Both the position numbers and the translations under genes were made by a program. Of a DNA stretch of 64,000 nt, positions 43,792 to 53,823 are shown piece by piece (within the stretch, counting starts at the first letter, position 1; each line of letters starts with the position of its first letter). This DNA comes from Dickeya zeae NCPPB 2538 (GTDB lineage: Bacteria > Pseudomonadota > Gammaproteobacteria > Enterobacterales > Enterobacteriaceae): NCBI RefSeq assembly GCF_000406165.1, contig NZ_CM001977.1:3175064-3239063 (forward strand), given 5' to 3'. The notes under the pieces were generated by a model, which worked only from the letters and a program-made list of their open reading frames with translations, was not told the origin of the DNA and did not search any database.

Positions 43792-45672
43792 ATGTATATG
43801 TCACTGTCTCGAAAAATCTTCAACAAATATTATACAGCCAATGCCATTGTGCTAACTCACCCCCGGCCTGTCATTCGCCGCGGGATTATCCCCCTACTGG
43901 CATTACTCTTTGTTTACACCCTGGCTGTGGAAGCAGAACCGTTCAATAGTGTGGTGGTTTTTGGTGATAGCCTGAGTGACGCGGGGAACCTCTCGCAGGC
44001 GTTAGGGCTTGGTGTTTCCCGGTTTACGACCAACCCCGGTGAAAATACAGCGATGTACGTTGCCGATGGGCTGGGCCTGTCTGCGACCGATTCCACCTCG
44101 GGTGGGAGTAATTATGCCTGGGGTGGCGCGGGTATTCTCAATAATTATTCGTTGGGTGTTTTTTTCTCACCGACTATTCAGTCTCAGGTTGACAGTTACC
44201 TGAAAAATAATCGAGCCAGCGCATCAACACTTTATCAAATGTGGGGGGGCTCCAATGATATCTATGCCATTTATGAATCAGCCCCCTCAACGGCCACGTC
44301 GGAAATTATCCCGGTCGCCAACGCTGAACTGTCACTACTGAATAATCTGTATGAAGCCGGTGGGCGATATGTCGTGGTGTATAACCTCCCCAATCTTGGC
44401 GCGACACCTGATGGTGTCAGTCACAACCTGCAAAATAAATATCGTGAAGTGGTTAATCAATATAATCAGACATTAAATGCCGGACTTGCCACATTAAGCC
44501 AGCGGGGGCTCAATATCATCCCGGTCAATACCTATGCCATTCTCGCTGAAATCATGGCCAACCCGTCAGCCTATGGCATTATCAACACCAGTAGTGGCGC
44601 GTGTAATGCTCTCTCCTCCCTTATCTGTGAACCTGGCGATTACGCCAGTGGTACGGAAAATACCTATCTTTTTGCTGATACGGTCCATCCCACAACCGGG
44701 GGGTACAAAATGCTGGCCAGTATCGTACTCTCTGAAATTGCCGCACCCGGTAAAATTTCATTACTGAGTAAAGGTCCACTCGCCGCCACAGCGTCCCAGT
44801 ACCGCTTATTGCACAATGAAATTCTGGCTGATACCAATGCCAGTGACACGCGGGTATTTGTGAGTGGCGATGACAATCACGCCGGATCAACCAGTACCTC
44901 ACCGTCCAGTACAGGAAATAATCGCTTTATCTCCCTCGGCGGTGACGTGAAATGGGGCGAGAATCTTAACACTGGCGTAGTGGTAACCCAGTCTCACCAA
45001 CGCACGAACGGGGATGATGCAGGCTACACACTGTATGATGGCAGCCTCGCACTGTACGGGGTGTATCATCAGGAGCACGCCTGGCTGAGTGCATTTGCCA
45101 ACACCGGGCGTTCCAGCTTCGATAATGCTTATCGCACCCTTCATATTGGCCCGGCTAATCGTCGGGAGTCTGGCTCAGTAGACGGGTATCATGTTGGCGG
45201 TGGTATTGATGGTGGCTGGTGGTTCAATCTGGGCCCCGTCAAAACCGGCCCCTTTGCCCGTCTTGAACGTCAGTTCGTTAAGGTCGATGGCTACAGTGAA
45301 CGCGGTGATGACAGCTCCGCCATGTGGTTTTCATCACAACGTCGTCAATCTCTGGTTTCCAGCCTTGGCTGGCGAGTGCAGGCGTTATGGAACCTGTCCG
45401 GTTTAGGAATCAGCCCTTTTGCAGACGTGGCCTGGAATCACGATTATATGACCCATCCCCCGCAGATAACGGCCGGGTTGAACACCATGAACGGTGCTTT
45501 CACGATGCCAGGTGCGGCTTCAGAGAAAAACTGGGGCACGGCCAATGCCGGGATCGCGGTCGATATCACCCCCCAATGGCATACCTGGTTGCAGTATTCC
45601 AGCCAGTTTGGCGGTAATACCCGAAAAGAGGGCTATGGCGTCAGTGCCGGTCTGGCCTACGCGTTCAAATAA
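43792..45672 (+). CDS. GDSL esterase/lipase autotransporter
   Basis: A 626-residue type Va autotransporter. An extended N-terminus with a hydrophobic segment (about 31-48) leads to the SGNH/GDSL passenger: nucleophile Ser60 in VVFGDSLSDAGNLS, block NYAWGGAGI, block MWGGSNDIYAIY, and the Asp/His pair in LFADTVHPTTGGYKM. The C-terminal quarter (from about residue 370) is a beta-barrel (autotransporter) domain ending GLAYAFK rather than in Phe. It resembles EstA/ApeE/EstP, outer-membrane esterases of short to medium acyl esters. AGGAG precedes the ATG at 43792; an ATG at 43798 is also possible. Confidence 0.92.
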   Translation: MYMSLSRKIFNKYYTANAIVLTHPRPVIRRGIIPLLALLFVYTLAVEAEPFNSVVVFGDSLSDAGNLSQALGLGVSRFTTNPGENTAMYVADGLGLSATDSTSGGSNYAWGGAGILNNYSLGVFFSPTIQSQVDSYLKNNRASASTLYQMWGGSNDIYAIYESAPSTATSEIIPVANAELSLLNNLYEAGGRYVVVYNLPNLGATPDGVSHNLQNKYREVVNQYNQTLNAGLATLSQRGLNIIPVNTYAILAEIMANPSAYGIINTSSGACNALSSLICEPGDYASGTENTYLFADTVHPTTGGYKMLASIVLSEIAAPGKISLLSKGPLAATASQYRLLHNEILADTNASDTRVFVSGDDNHAGSTSTSPSSTGNNRFISLGGDVKWGENLNTGVVVTQSHQRTNGDDAGYTLYDGSLALYGVYHQEHAWLSAFANTGRSSFDNAYRTLHIGPANRRESGSVDGYHVGGGIDGGWWFNLGPVKTGPFARLERQFVKVDGYSERGDDSSAMWFSSQRRQSLVSSLGWRVQALWNLSGLGISPFADVAWNHDYMTHPPQITAGLNTMNGAFTMPGAASEKNWGTANAGIAVDITPQWHTWLQYSSQFGGNTRKEGYGVSAGLAYAFK

Positions 45673-45990
45673 GGCTCCAGCCAGACGCGCTCACGCCACG
45701 CAAAAGAGATCAGCATCACAAAAAACACGGTCGCAGCGATCCACAATTCGCCCCTCTGCAGAACAAATGCAAAATCTGCGCAATTTCTTGCTCACTTTCC
45801 AGCATAAATCCCTGTTTGCGCAATGGATGCCGTTTTTTCAGGAAGTCTGCGCAACTTTTTGCTCAAGTTTGACTTAGGGAAAATGGCGATATTATTTTTC
45901 CCTTTAAAAACAATACAATAAAAACTGGCATGGTCATTGCTTTGTAAACGGTGAAGTCACACTAACCGTTCAACAACAAGGAGCAAGACT
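45673..45990 (+). promoter_or_regulatory. hcp upstream region with direct repeats
   Basis: 318 bp without a gene. TCTGCGCAATTTCTTGCTCAC (45775) and TCTGCGCAACTTTTTGCTCAA (45846) are near-identical 21-mers starting 71 bp apart, and a third TGCGCAA lies at 45817. A promoter candidate follows: TTGACT (45869) and TTATTT (45892) with a 17-bp spacer. AAGGAG lies before the hcp ATG. The repeats look like regulator sites, but the regulator is unknown. Confidence 0.5.
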
Positions 45991-46509
45991 ATGCCAACTC
46001 CATGCTATATCAGCATCGAAGGTAAAACGCAGGGCAATATCACCGCCGGTGCCTTCACCTCCGACTCCGTCGGCAACATCTACGTGCAGGGCCACGAAGA
46101 CGAGATGCTGGTGCAGGAATTCAAACACATCGTCACCGTACCGACCGACCCGCAGTCCGGCCAGCCTGCCGGTCAGCGCGTGCACAAACCGTTCAAGTTT
46201 ACCGTCGCGCTGAACAAAGCCGTCCCGCTGCTGTATAACGCGCTGGCCTCCGGTGAAATGCTGCCGACCGTGACCCTGAAGTGGTACCGCACCTCTGTCG
46301 AAGGCAAGCAGGAGCATTTCTTCACCACCACCCTCACCGACGCCACCATCGTCGACATCAACAACCAGATGCCGCACTGTCAGGACCCGTCCAAGCAGGA
46401 CTACACCCAGCTGATCGAAGTGTCGCTGGCCTACCGCAAGGTGGACTGGGAGCACACCGTGGCCGGGACCTCCGGCTCTGACGACTGGCGCGCGCCGATC
46501 GAAGCGTAA
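45991..46509 (+). CDS. hcp: Hcp, type VI secretion tube protein
   Basis: A 172-residue Hcp1-type protein: MPTPCYISIEGKTQGNITAGAFTSDSVGNIYVQGHEDEMLVQEFKHIVTVP, the conserved HKPFKFTVALNKAVPLLYNALASGE and WEHTVAGTSGSDDWRAPIEA. It forms hexameric rings of the T6SS inner tube and carries or chaperones effectors. It stands at the head of an orphan effector island (no baseplate or sheath genes in the window), followed by vgrG. Confidence 0.95.
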   Translation: MPTPCYISIEGKTQGNITAGAFTSDSVGNIYVQGHEDEMLVQEFKHIVTVPTDPQSGQPAGQRVHKPFKFTVALNKAVPLLYNALASGEMLPTVTLKWYRTSVEGKQEHFFTTTLTDATIVDINNQMPHCQDPSKQDYTQLIEVSLAYRKVDWEHTVAGTSGSDDWRAPIEA

Positions 46510-46518
46510 TGGCCATCA

Positions 46519-46588
46519 ACCCGGACTCCGGTCCGGGTGTTGTCGTTTTCAGCCTGCCCTGAGCGATGAAAGGGGTCATCGCTGAGGG
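46519..46588 (+). other. two stem-loops between hcp and vgrG
   Basis: ACCCGGAC/GTCCGGGT with a TCCG loop (46519-46538), then CCCTGAGCGATGA/TCATCGCTGAGGG with one mismatch (46557-46588). There is a short TCGTTTTC run after the first. They probably set the high hcp to low vgrG ratio by partial termination or mRNA protection. Confidence 0.6.
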
Positions 46589-46620
46589 CGGACGCAGACA
46601 GGGAATAAGGAGGACGTCAG

Positions 46621-48474
46621 GTGGCCAACAGTACCGGATTGCAGTTTACCGTGAAGGTCGGCGCGTTGCCGGACACCACCTTCGCGGTGGTGGATTTTGA
46701 ACTGAGCGAGGCGCTGAACCAGCCGTTTGCGCTGTCGCTCAATCTGGCCAGCAGCCAGCCCGGCATCGACTTCGGCGCGGTGCTGGACCAGCCATGCGAG
46801 CTGCTGGTGTGGTACGACGGCGAACTGCAGCGCCGGGTCAGCGGTATCGTCAGCCGCTTTGCCCAGGGCGACACCGGTTTTCGCCGCACCCGCTATCAGG
46901 CCGAGGTGCGCCCGGCGCTGTGGCGGCTCGGTCTGCGCACCAACGCCCGCATCTTCCAGACCCAGAAGCCGGACGCCATTATCAGTACCCTGCTGGAAGA
47001 AGCCGGAATTACCGATTACGCCTTCGCGCTGCGCCACGAGCATGCGGTGCGCGAGTACTGCGTGCAGTACCGCGAAAGCGACCTGGCGTTCATCAACCGG
47101 CTGGCGGCAGAAGAAGGGCTGTTCTACTTCCACGAGTTTGAAGCCGGTAAGCACCGGGTGGTGTTCGCCGATGACGCCGGTGCGCTGACCAAAGGCCCGG
47201 AACTGTTCTTCAATCTCGCCGCGCAGGGGCTGAGCGAAGGGGCGTATGTGCGTCGTTTCCGCTACGCCGAAGCGGTCAGTACCGCCGAAGTGGCACTGAA
47301 GGATTACAGCTTCAAAACGCCGGCTTACGGGCTGCTGCACAACAGGATGAGCAGCGAGCTGGACCATCAGCGCGAGTCCTACCAGCACTTTGACTACCCC
47401 GGCCGCTTCAAGCAGGACCCGAGCGGCAAGGCGTTTACCGGCTACCGGCTGGACGCGTTGCGTGCCGGGGCCATGACCGGGGCGGGCGAATCCAATGCCG
47501 CCGAACTGAGGCCGGGTGGCACCTTTACCCTGACCGAGCACCCGAACCCGGCGTTTAACCTGGCCTGGCAGGTGGTGGCGGTGACCCACAGCGGCCAGCA
47601 GCCGCAGGCGCTGGAAGAGGAAAGCGGCGGCGAGCCGACCACCATCAGCAACAGCTTCGAGGTGGTGAAAGCCACCACCACCTGGCGGGCGGCCATGCCG
47701 TACAAGCCGATGGTGGACGGCCCGCAGATTGCCACCGTGGTCGGCCCGGCGGGGGAAGAGATTTACTGCGACGAGTTTGGCCGGGTGAAGCTGCAGTTCC
47801 CGTGGGACCGCTACGGTGCCAGCGACGACCAGAGCTCCTGCTGGGTGCGGGTCAGCCAGGGCTGGGCCGGTGGTCAGTACGGGCTGATTGCCATTCCGCG
47901 CATCGGTCATGAGGTGGTGGTGAGCTTTCTGGAGGGGGACCCGGACCAGCCCATCGTCACCGGGCGCACCTTCCACGCCACCAACCCGTCGCCGTATCCG
48001 CTGCCAGCCAGCAAGACCCGCACCTCGCTGCGCACCAGTACCCATAAAGGGGCCGGGTTCAACGAACTGCGCTTTGAAGACCAGGCCGGGCAGGAAGAGG
48101 TGTTTATCCACGCCCAGAAGGACATGAACACCGTGGTGCTGAATAACCGCAGCACGGCGGTCAACGCCAGTCATACCGAAAACGTGGGCGGCGACCAGAC
48201 GGTGGTGGTGCAGCACAACCAGACGGTGTCGGTGAAGGAAAATCAGGTCACCGAGATTCAGGGCGAGCAGACCGTCGCCGTCACCCAAAACCGCCACACC
48301 ACCGTCGACGACAACGAGTCGCTGCAGGTGAAAAACAATATCGCCATCCAGTCCCAGAGCGGCGACATCCTGATTGCCACCGCGGGTGGCTTCATCGCCA
48401 TCGACAAGGACGGCAACATTTCCATTACCGGCAAAGGACTGGTGCTGAACGGCACCCGTATCGATTTGAACTGA
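46621..48474 (+). CDS. vgrG: VgrG, type VI spike protein
   Basis: A 617-residue VgrG trimer subunit. It has gp27-like domains (about 1-370, with LWYDGELQRRVSGIV-type core here LVWYDGELQRRVSGIVSRF, VQYRESDLAFINRLAAEEGLFYFHEFE), then the gp5-OB fold (AGEEIYCDEFGRVKLQFPWDRYG, SCWVRVSQGWAGGQYG, IPRIGHEVVVSFLEGDPDQPIVTGRTFH), and a beta-helix ending in a short tail (ISITGKGLVLNGTRIDLN). There is no C-terminal effector extension. The start is GTG at 46621, 5 nt after GGAGG. The PAAR tip that caps it is on the Rhs protein. Confidence 0.95.
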   Translation: MANSTGLQFTVKVGALPDTTFAVVDFELSEALNQPFALSLNLASSQPGIDFGAVLDQPCELLVWYDGELQRRVSGIVSRFAQGDTGFRRTRYQAEVRPALWRLGLRTNARIFQTQKPDAIISTLLEEAGITDYAFALRHEHAVREYCVQYRESDLAFINRLAAEEGLFYFHEFEAGKHRVVFADDAGALTKGPELFFNLAAQGLSEGAYVRRFRYAEAVSTAEVALKDYSFKTPAYGLLHNRMSSELDHQRESYQHFDYPGRFKQDPSGKAFTGYRLDALRAGAMTGAGESNAAELRPGGTFTLTEHPNPAFNLAWQVVAVTHSGQQPQALEEESGGEPTTISNSFEVVKATTTWRAAMPYKPMVDGPQIATVVGPAGEEIYCDEFGRVKLQFPWDRYGASDDQSSCWVRVSQGWAGGQYGLIAIPRIGHEVVVSFLEGDPDQPIVTGRTFHATNPSPYPLPASKTRTSLRTSTHKGAGFNELRFEDQAGQEEVFIHAQKDMNTVVLNNRSTAVNASHTENVGGDQTVVVQHNQTVSVKENQVTEIQGEQTVAVTQNRHTTVDDNESLQVKNNIAIQSQSGDILIATAGGFIAIDKDGNISITGKGLVLNGTRIDLN

Positions 48475-48487
48475 GGGAGCAGCACGC

Positions 48488-48895
48488 ATGTATCAGATGA
48501 ACGAAGGCACCCTGGCTATTCCGGCGGGCTGGCGCGACGAGTCGCTGCACGTGTTTGTGCTGCCGGGCGATACCGCCAATCTGGTGGTCAACCGCACACC
48601 GATTGAATTCGGCCTGTCGCCGGACACCGTCTATGAACAGACGCTGTCACAATTTTCCGCCCACCTGAAGGGCTATCAGGAGCGCGCCGCCTGGGAACTG
48701 ACGCTGGATGGTCAACCCGCCCGCGGACTGGAGTACAGCTGGCGCTCGCCGGAAGGCCCCATGCACCAGGTGGTGGTGATGCAGGTGCGCGGCGAGCTGT
48801 TGCTGACCTTTACCGTTACCGCCGCCGGTGAACTGCAGGATGAACAGAAAACCGCGCTGCTGGCGGTCATCGAGACGTTCAAAGCCGCGTCCTGA
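48488..48895 (+). CDS. Eag chaperone (DUF1795)
   Basis: A 135-residue DcrB/DUF1795 protein of the EagR type: YQMNEGTLAIPAGWRDESLHVFVLPG, then AWELTLDGQPARGLEYSWRSPEG. These cytoplasmic dimers shield the N-terminal membrane segment of PAAR-Rhs effectors and are needed for their loading onto VgrG. The position directly between vgrG and the Rhs gene, with the Rhs N-terminus strongly hydrophobic, supports the role. Confidence 0.9.
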   Translation: MYQMNEGTLAIPAGWRDESLHVFVLPGDTANLVVNRTPIEFGLSPDTVYEQTLSQFSAHLKGYQERAAWELTLDGQPARGLEYSWRSPEGPMHQVVVMQVRGELLLTFTVTAAGELQDEQKTALLAVIETFKAAS

Positions 48896-48906
48896 AGGGA
48901 GTCACG

Positions 48907-51900
48907 ATGCTCAACGATATTCTGAGCCGGGTGGCCCGGGTGGGGGCCATGCATGCCGGAAACCGTCCCAACCCGCCCGCCGACCGGCCGCAACCCTGTC
49001 AGGGTAAACCGCCAACCTCGCCGGGCAAGACCATCAAACACAAGAGTTTCCTCGGTGCGCTGGCCGGTGCCGTGGCCGGGGCGCTGGTGGCGGCGGCTGT
49101 CGCGGCAGCGGCGGTATTTCTGGTCGGCGTCACCGGCGGACTGGCGGTGGCGGCCGTCGGGGCACTGGCGGTGTTTGCTGCCGGTGACCTGATTTCCGCC
49201 GTCACCAATAAAGTGTCGGCGATGGTAGACAGTGCATCACCGGCCTTCGGGCCGGTGGCGTCCGGCTCGGGTAACGTGTTTGTCGAAAAACAGCCGGTGG
49301 CCCGCGCCACGAAAGACACCGTCGCCTGCACCAAGCACAACAGTCCGCAACTGATTGCCCAGGGCAGCGAGTCAGTGTTCGTGAACGACGCACCGGCCGC
49401 CCGTATCGACGATAAAACCGTGTGTGGCGCCACTATCAAGGAAGGGGCCTCGACGGTCTTTTTCGGCTCCGGGCAGGGCACCTATCTGGAGATTGCCGAC
49501 GAGTTCAGTTGGTGGGAAAAAGCGTTGCTGATTGCGGTGGAGTTTCTGGTGCCGCCCAGCCGGGGCATGTTCAGGGGGCTGGGAAAGCTGTTTATCCGTG
49601 GTCCCAAGGCAGTACTACGCGGCTCCAGAGCCGGGGCAAAGTGGATTGCCGGTCGCCTCGCGGATAAATCATCTTGTGCCAGTAAGGCTTTCAAAGCCAG
49701 CAGTGGGCTGACGCGAGCCAAGGCAGCAGTAAAGGCGTTCCTGAAAGATCCGGTTTATATCGCCAGCGGCGAGGTGATTGAATCCCGTACCGATATCGAA
49801 CTGGGTCAGACGTTGCCGTTGGTGTTCGAGCGGACCTATCGCTCCGCTTCCCCCCACACCGGACTGCTGGGCCGCGGCTGGCACGACAGCTGGAGCGAGG
49901 TGGCGACGGTAACGCACGACGGCCTCAACACCCACGTGGTCATCACGCTGGCACAGGGCTACGACATCGATTTTACCTTCCATCAGGACGTGCAGGCAGT
50001 GTACTGCCCGCACTACCCGGAATTTACCCTGCACCGCCGGGGTGACGGCTTCAGCCTGTGGCACCGCGACCAGCAGACCTGGCGCGACTTTAGTGTGGTA
50101 CAGGGCGAGCGCCGGTTGTTGTCGGCCCTTCACGATAGCCACGACAACCGCATCGAGCTGGTACGCGACCCGAAAGGCTACCTGCGCCAGCTGCGCCACA
50201 GCGACGGCGTCACCCTGCTGCTGGTATGGCAGGGTGAGTACCTGCACCAGATACAACGCATCGATGGTGGCCAGAAGACGCTGCTGGCCGAATACCGCCA
50301 GGACGAACAGGGCCGACTGGTGGAAGCGGACGCCACCCACGCCTATCACCTCTATTATGAGTACGACGCGGCCCACCGACTGACCCGCTGGCACGATAAC
50401 GACCAGACCTGGGCACGCTACGAGTACGACGCACAGGGGCGCTGCGTCTACACCACCTGCGCCGACGGTTTTCTGACCGCCCGCTTCGACTACCTGCCCG
50501 ACCGGGTGGTGATGACCGATGGCCTCGGCCAGCGCAGCGAATTCGGTTTTAACGACCTGCACCTGATGAGCTGGCAACAATCCCCGCTCGGCCACATCAC
50601 CCGCTACGACTACGACGATGTCGGCAACCTGCTGCGGGAAATCTCGCCCGCCGGGCGGGTGGTCGAATTCGGTTATCTCGACGATACCGGGCGGGTCAGC
50701 ACCTTTACCGACGCCAGCGGCCACCAGTGGCAGTACGACTACGACGACGCGCTGCGGCTGTGCGGCGTCACCGACCCGCTGGGCCGCGAGTGGGGCTGGG
50801 TGTATGACGCCGAGGGTAACCCGGAGCGGCTCACCGGGCCGGATGCCAGCGAGGTACGATTCACCTGGAACCGCTACGGCCTGCTGACCCAGGTCAGTGA
50901 CGCCGCCGGTGAGGTGCAGGCGCGGTTGCAGTACGACCACCGCCAGCGGCTGCTGAGCGCCACTGACGCCGAGAGCCGTACCCGGCAGTTGCGTTACGAC
51001 ATGCAGGACCGGGTGGTGCAGTGGCAACGGGCGGACGGTGCCCGTTTCCGGCTCGGCTACCGCCGGGCCAGCTGGACGCTGCCGGAGCAGCTGATACGCC
51101 CGGATGACAAGGAAGAGCAGCGCCAGTACGACCGCCACAACAACCTGCTGAGCTACGTGGACGGCAACGGCGCGCTGTGGCGTCAGACCTTCGGCCCGTT
51201 CGACCTGCTGACCGCGCGCACCGACGCCGAAGGGCGCACCTGGCACTACGCGTACGATAAAGAGAGCCAGCAGCTGACAACGGTTATTGCCCCGGACGGC
51301 AGCCGCTGGCAGTGGTGGCTGGACGCCGACGGGCGGGTCATCCGTGAGCGCGACATGACCGGCACCGAGACCCACTACGATTACGACGAGGACGGCCTGT
51401 GCATCCGCGTGCGCAACGGCGAAGGCGACACCCGCCACTTCCTGTACGACGCCCGCGGGCTGCTGTTGCGTGAAACCGCGCCGGACGACACCCTGCACTA
51501 CCGGTACGATGCGGTGGGTCGCCTGACCGAGGTCTCGTCAGCCACCGCCCATGTGCAACTGGACTACGACCTGCGCGACCGGGTGGTGCGTGAATGGCAT
51601 AACGGCACGCTGCTCACCCGCCAGTACGATGACGCGGCCCGCACCGTCACCCGCACCCTGACCTGGGACGGCGACGCCGGAGACACCACCGGCACCCTCG
51701 CGCCACTCACCAGTCTGTTCCATTACACCCGCACCGGCGAGCTGCGACAGGTGCAGTTGCCGGACGGTGCCGAGCTGACCCTGACCCAGGACGCGGCGGG
51801 CCGGGAGTCGCTCCGCACCGGCGGCGGCTTTGTCCAGCAGCGGGAATACGACGTGATGGGCTGGCTGACGCGGGAGATGAGCGGCGCACAGCACGACGGC

Positions 51901-53244
51901 CACCTGCTGGCAGCCCAGACGCGGGAATACCGCTACGACGGTGCCGGTAACCTGACCGGGGTGCGGCATAACCGCGACGCCGAAGGTTATCGGCTGGACG
52001 CCACCGGCCGGGTGCAGGCAGTGCTGAGCGGTGGCGCGGGCAAACCGGTAGACACCCTCGCCCGCTATCACTATACCCGCACCGGTCTGCCGCAGGAGGC
52101 GGGGCGGCTTACCGAGTGGCAGTCTGGCCGACTGGTGCAGCACGATGACACCCATTACCAGTACGACAGGGCCGGACGGCTCATCCGTAAACAGGTGGTG
52201 CAGCCGGGCTACCGCCCGCAGGTATGGCAGTACCGCTGGGACAGCCGCAACCAGCTGCGGGTGGTGGATACCCCGACCGGTGAACGCTGGCTGTATCGTT
52301 ACGACCCGTTCGGCCGCCGGGTGGGCAAACGCTGCGACCAGAAAGCCGAAGAGACCCGCTACCAGTGGGACGGCGACCAGATAGCGGAAATCCGCCACTA
52401 CCGCCACGGTCAGCTGATACAACGTCGTCACTGGGTCTACAACGGCTGGGAGCTGGTGGTACAGCAGCGCCAGCACACCGGCGGCGACTGGGAAACGGAT
52501 TTTGTGACCAGCAGCCAGAACGGTACCCCGCAGGCGCTGTTCACACCGGACGGCACCCTGCGCTGGCAGGCCCCGACAGCCACGCTGTGGGGCCAGCGGC
52601 AGGCAGAAAAATCGGAAAGTCCGGACCCCGGTCTGGCCTTCGCCGGGCAGCTCCGTGACAGCGAAAGCGGGCTGTGCTATAACCGCTTTCGGTACTACGA
52701 CCCGGCCGGTGGGTGTTATGTCTCGCCAGACCCGATAGGGATAGCGGGCGGGGATAATAACTACGCTTACGCGCCGAATCCGATTACCTGGATCGACCCG
52801 CTGGGGTTGGCGGGGTGCTCTGTACTTGACGATATAATAAAAGATGCAAATAAAGTTGCTTCACCGGGTGGTGGTATTACATCAAAACAAGCACAAATAC
52901 TGCGAAACAATCTCCCAGTCATCCAGAGGCGTAGCGCTTTCCAAAACCAAATGGCTAGAAAAGAGTTTGTAAAAACTCAAGATTACCTAATGAAACAATG
53001 GGAGGCCAATATGGGGATGACGTGGCCAAAAGGAGCTACACCACATCATATAATTCCTCTGGAGAGTGGTGGTGCAAATAAATGGTGGAATTTAATGCCA
53101 ACAAATGGAACATTGCCGAACCATTCACTTCCCGGAATACCCGGCCCTCATGCTGCCGGAGGAACGCTTCGCACAACGATTCAACAAGGACGCAAAGCTT
53201 TACCCCCTGGAACGATAACCGATTTAAGGCTGCCATATGGTTGA
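48907..53244 (+). CDS. rhs: PAAR-Rhs type VI effector with HNH-nuclease tip
   Basis: A 1445-residue polymorphic toxin. An N-terminal basic region and an Ala/Gly/Val-rich transmembrane segment (about 46-100) are the Eag ligand. The PAAR spike follows (about 110-190). A Rhs core of tens of YD repeats (about 250-1270) forms a closed cocoon. The core ends with the self-cleavage motif SPDPIGIAGG...WIDPLGLAGC. The last 141 residues (from about 1305, nt 52819) are a different, AT-richer DNA. They contain ATPHHIIPLESGGANKWWNLMPTNG, the His-His/Asn pattern of HNH endonucleases, so the tip is a predicted DNase. The immunity gene starts inside its last codons. Confidence 0.93.
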   Translation: MLNDILSRVARVGAMHAGNRPNPPADRPQPCQGKPPTSPGKTIKHKSFLGALAGAVAGALVAAAVAAAAVFLVGVTGGLAVAAVGALAVFAAGDLISAVTNKVSAMVDSASPAFGPVASGSGNVFVEKQPVARATKDTVACTKHNSPQLIAQGSESVFVNDAPAARIDDKTVCGATIKEGASTVFFGSGQGTYLEIADEFSWWEKALLIAVEFLVPPSRGMFRGLGKLFIRGPKAVLRGSRAGAKWIAGRLADKSSCASKAFKASSGLTRAKAAVKAFLKDPVYIASGEVIESRTDIELGQTLPLVFERTYRSASPHTGLLGRGWHDSWSEVATVTHDGLNTHVVITLAQGYDIDFTFHQDVQAVYCPHYPEFTLHRRGDGFSLWHRDQQTWRDFSVVQGERRLLSALHDSHDNRIELVRDPKGYLRQLRHSDGVTLLLVWQGEYLHQIQRIDGGQKTLLAEYRQDEQGRLVEADATHAYHLYYEYDAAHRLTRWHDNDQTWARYEYDAQGRCVYTTCADGFLTARFDYLPDRVVMTDGLGQRSEFGFNDLHLMSWQQSPLGHITRYDYDDVGNLLREISPAGRVVEFGYLDDTGRVSTFTDASGHQWQYDYDDALRLCGVTDPLGREWGWVYDAEGNPERLTGPDASEVRFTWNRYGLLTQVSDAAGEVQARLQYDHRQRLLSATDAESRTRQLRYDMQDRVVQWQRADGARFRLGYRRASWTLPEQLIRPDDKEEQRQYDRHNNLLSYVDGNGALWRQTFGPFDLLTARTDAEGRTWHYAYDKESQQLTTVIAPDGSRWQWWLDADGRVIRERDMTGTETHYDYDEDGLCIRVRNGEGDTRHFLYDARGLLLRETAPDDTLHYRYDAVGRLTEVSSATAHVQLDYDLRDRVVREWHNGTLLTRQYDDAARTVTRTLTWDGDAGDTTGTLAPLTSLFHYTRTGELRQVQLPDGAELTLTQDAAGRESLRTGGGFVQQREYDVMGWLTREMSGAQHDGHLLAAQTREYRYDGAGNLTGVRHNRDAEGYRLDATGRVQAVLSGGAGKPVDTLARYHYTRTGLPQEAGRLTEWQSGRLVQHDDTHYQYDRAGRLIRKQVVQPGYRPQVWQYRWDSRNQLRVVDTPTGERWLYRYDPFGRRVGKRCDQKAEETRYQWDGDQIAEIRHYRHGQLIQRRHWVYNGWELVVQQRQHTGGDWETDFVTSSQNGTPQALFTPDGTLRWQAPTATLWGQRQAEKSESPDPGLAFAGQLRDSESGLCYNRFRYYDPAGGCYVSPDPIGIAGGDNNYAYAPNPITWIDPLGLAGCSVLDDIIKDANKVASPGGGITSKQAQILRNNLPVIQRRSAFQNQMARKEFVKTQDYLMKQWEANMGMTWPKGATPHHIIPLESGGANKWWNLMPTNGTLPNHSLPGIPGPHAAGGTLRTTIQQGRKALPPGTITDLRLPYG

Positions 53245-53716
53245 TATAACTGAAGAGATAAAAAAAATAGAAGCTGCTAGCTTTTTCTCTCTCATGGGGG
53301 TTAACAACCTCCATGAAGGGGATGTTATACTCATTGAAAATGTAAGAAAAGTATTCATTGAGCCATCAGATACTGATTTTAAAGGGTTCTATAAAAAAAC
53401 CGAATGGCTTCCGACTTCACCCACTCAAGATGATCCATTTTATAAGAAACAAGCCAACCCCAAAGAGCTTATTGAATTACGTAAAGAGATAAATAAATAC
53501 GTGATCTCTGCGACAAGAGAGCTTAATAAAGCTAATTTTATCTCTTCTCCTCATGATTTTAGTGTTGCAGCGAGAAATGCAATTTGCTTTGCGTTTAGGC
53601 AACTTATTACAGAGAGATATTTTTCCCTTGGTAACAGATGGGAAAGGATTACTGAGATTTATTACTCAGGTCATTGGCCTGTAGGTTTTGCAAAAGAAAG
53701 ATATGTAGTTATTTAA
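53237..53716 (+). CDS. predicted immunity protein of the HNH Rhs tip
   Basis: A 159-residue soluble protein with no family I recognise. It is rich in Lys/Glu and aromatic residues (EEIKKIEAASFFSLMGVNNLHEGDVILIENVRKVF; FAFRQLITERYFSLGNRWERITEIYYSGHWP). It overlaps the rhs stop by 8 nt, has low GC like the toxin tip, and stands where Rhs immunity genes always stand. Function by position: it binds and neutralises the adjacent toxin. Confidence 0.75.
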   Translation: MVDITEEIKKIEAASFFSLMGVNNLHEGDVILIENVRKVFIEPSDTDFKGFYKKTEWLPTSPTQDDPFYKKQANPKELIELRKEINKYVISATRELNKANFISSPHDFSVAARNAICFAFRQLITERYFSLGNRWERITEIYYSGHWPVGFAKERYVVI

Positions 53717-53823
53717 ACAATAACCCGGAAGCGATCCCAACGATCCTTACGGCTTATTATTATCTGCCGCTCAGTGGCGGTGATTTACCGTCCGTTTCCC
53801 ATCCCTACCTGACCTGATGCGGC

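Noticed and set aside
46576..48489. 637-codon open frame antisense to vgrG
   Set aside because: A long frame caused by high GC and biased codon positions opposite vgrG; the sense frame has all VgrG domains.
49669..51498. 609-codon open frame antisense to rhs
   Set aside because: Shadow of the YD-repeat core; composition is typical of antisense frames.
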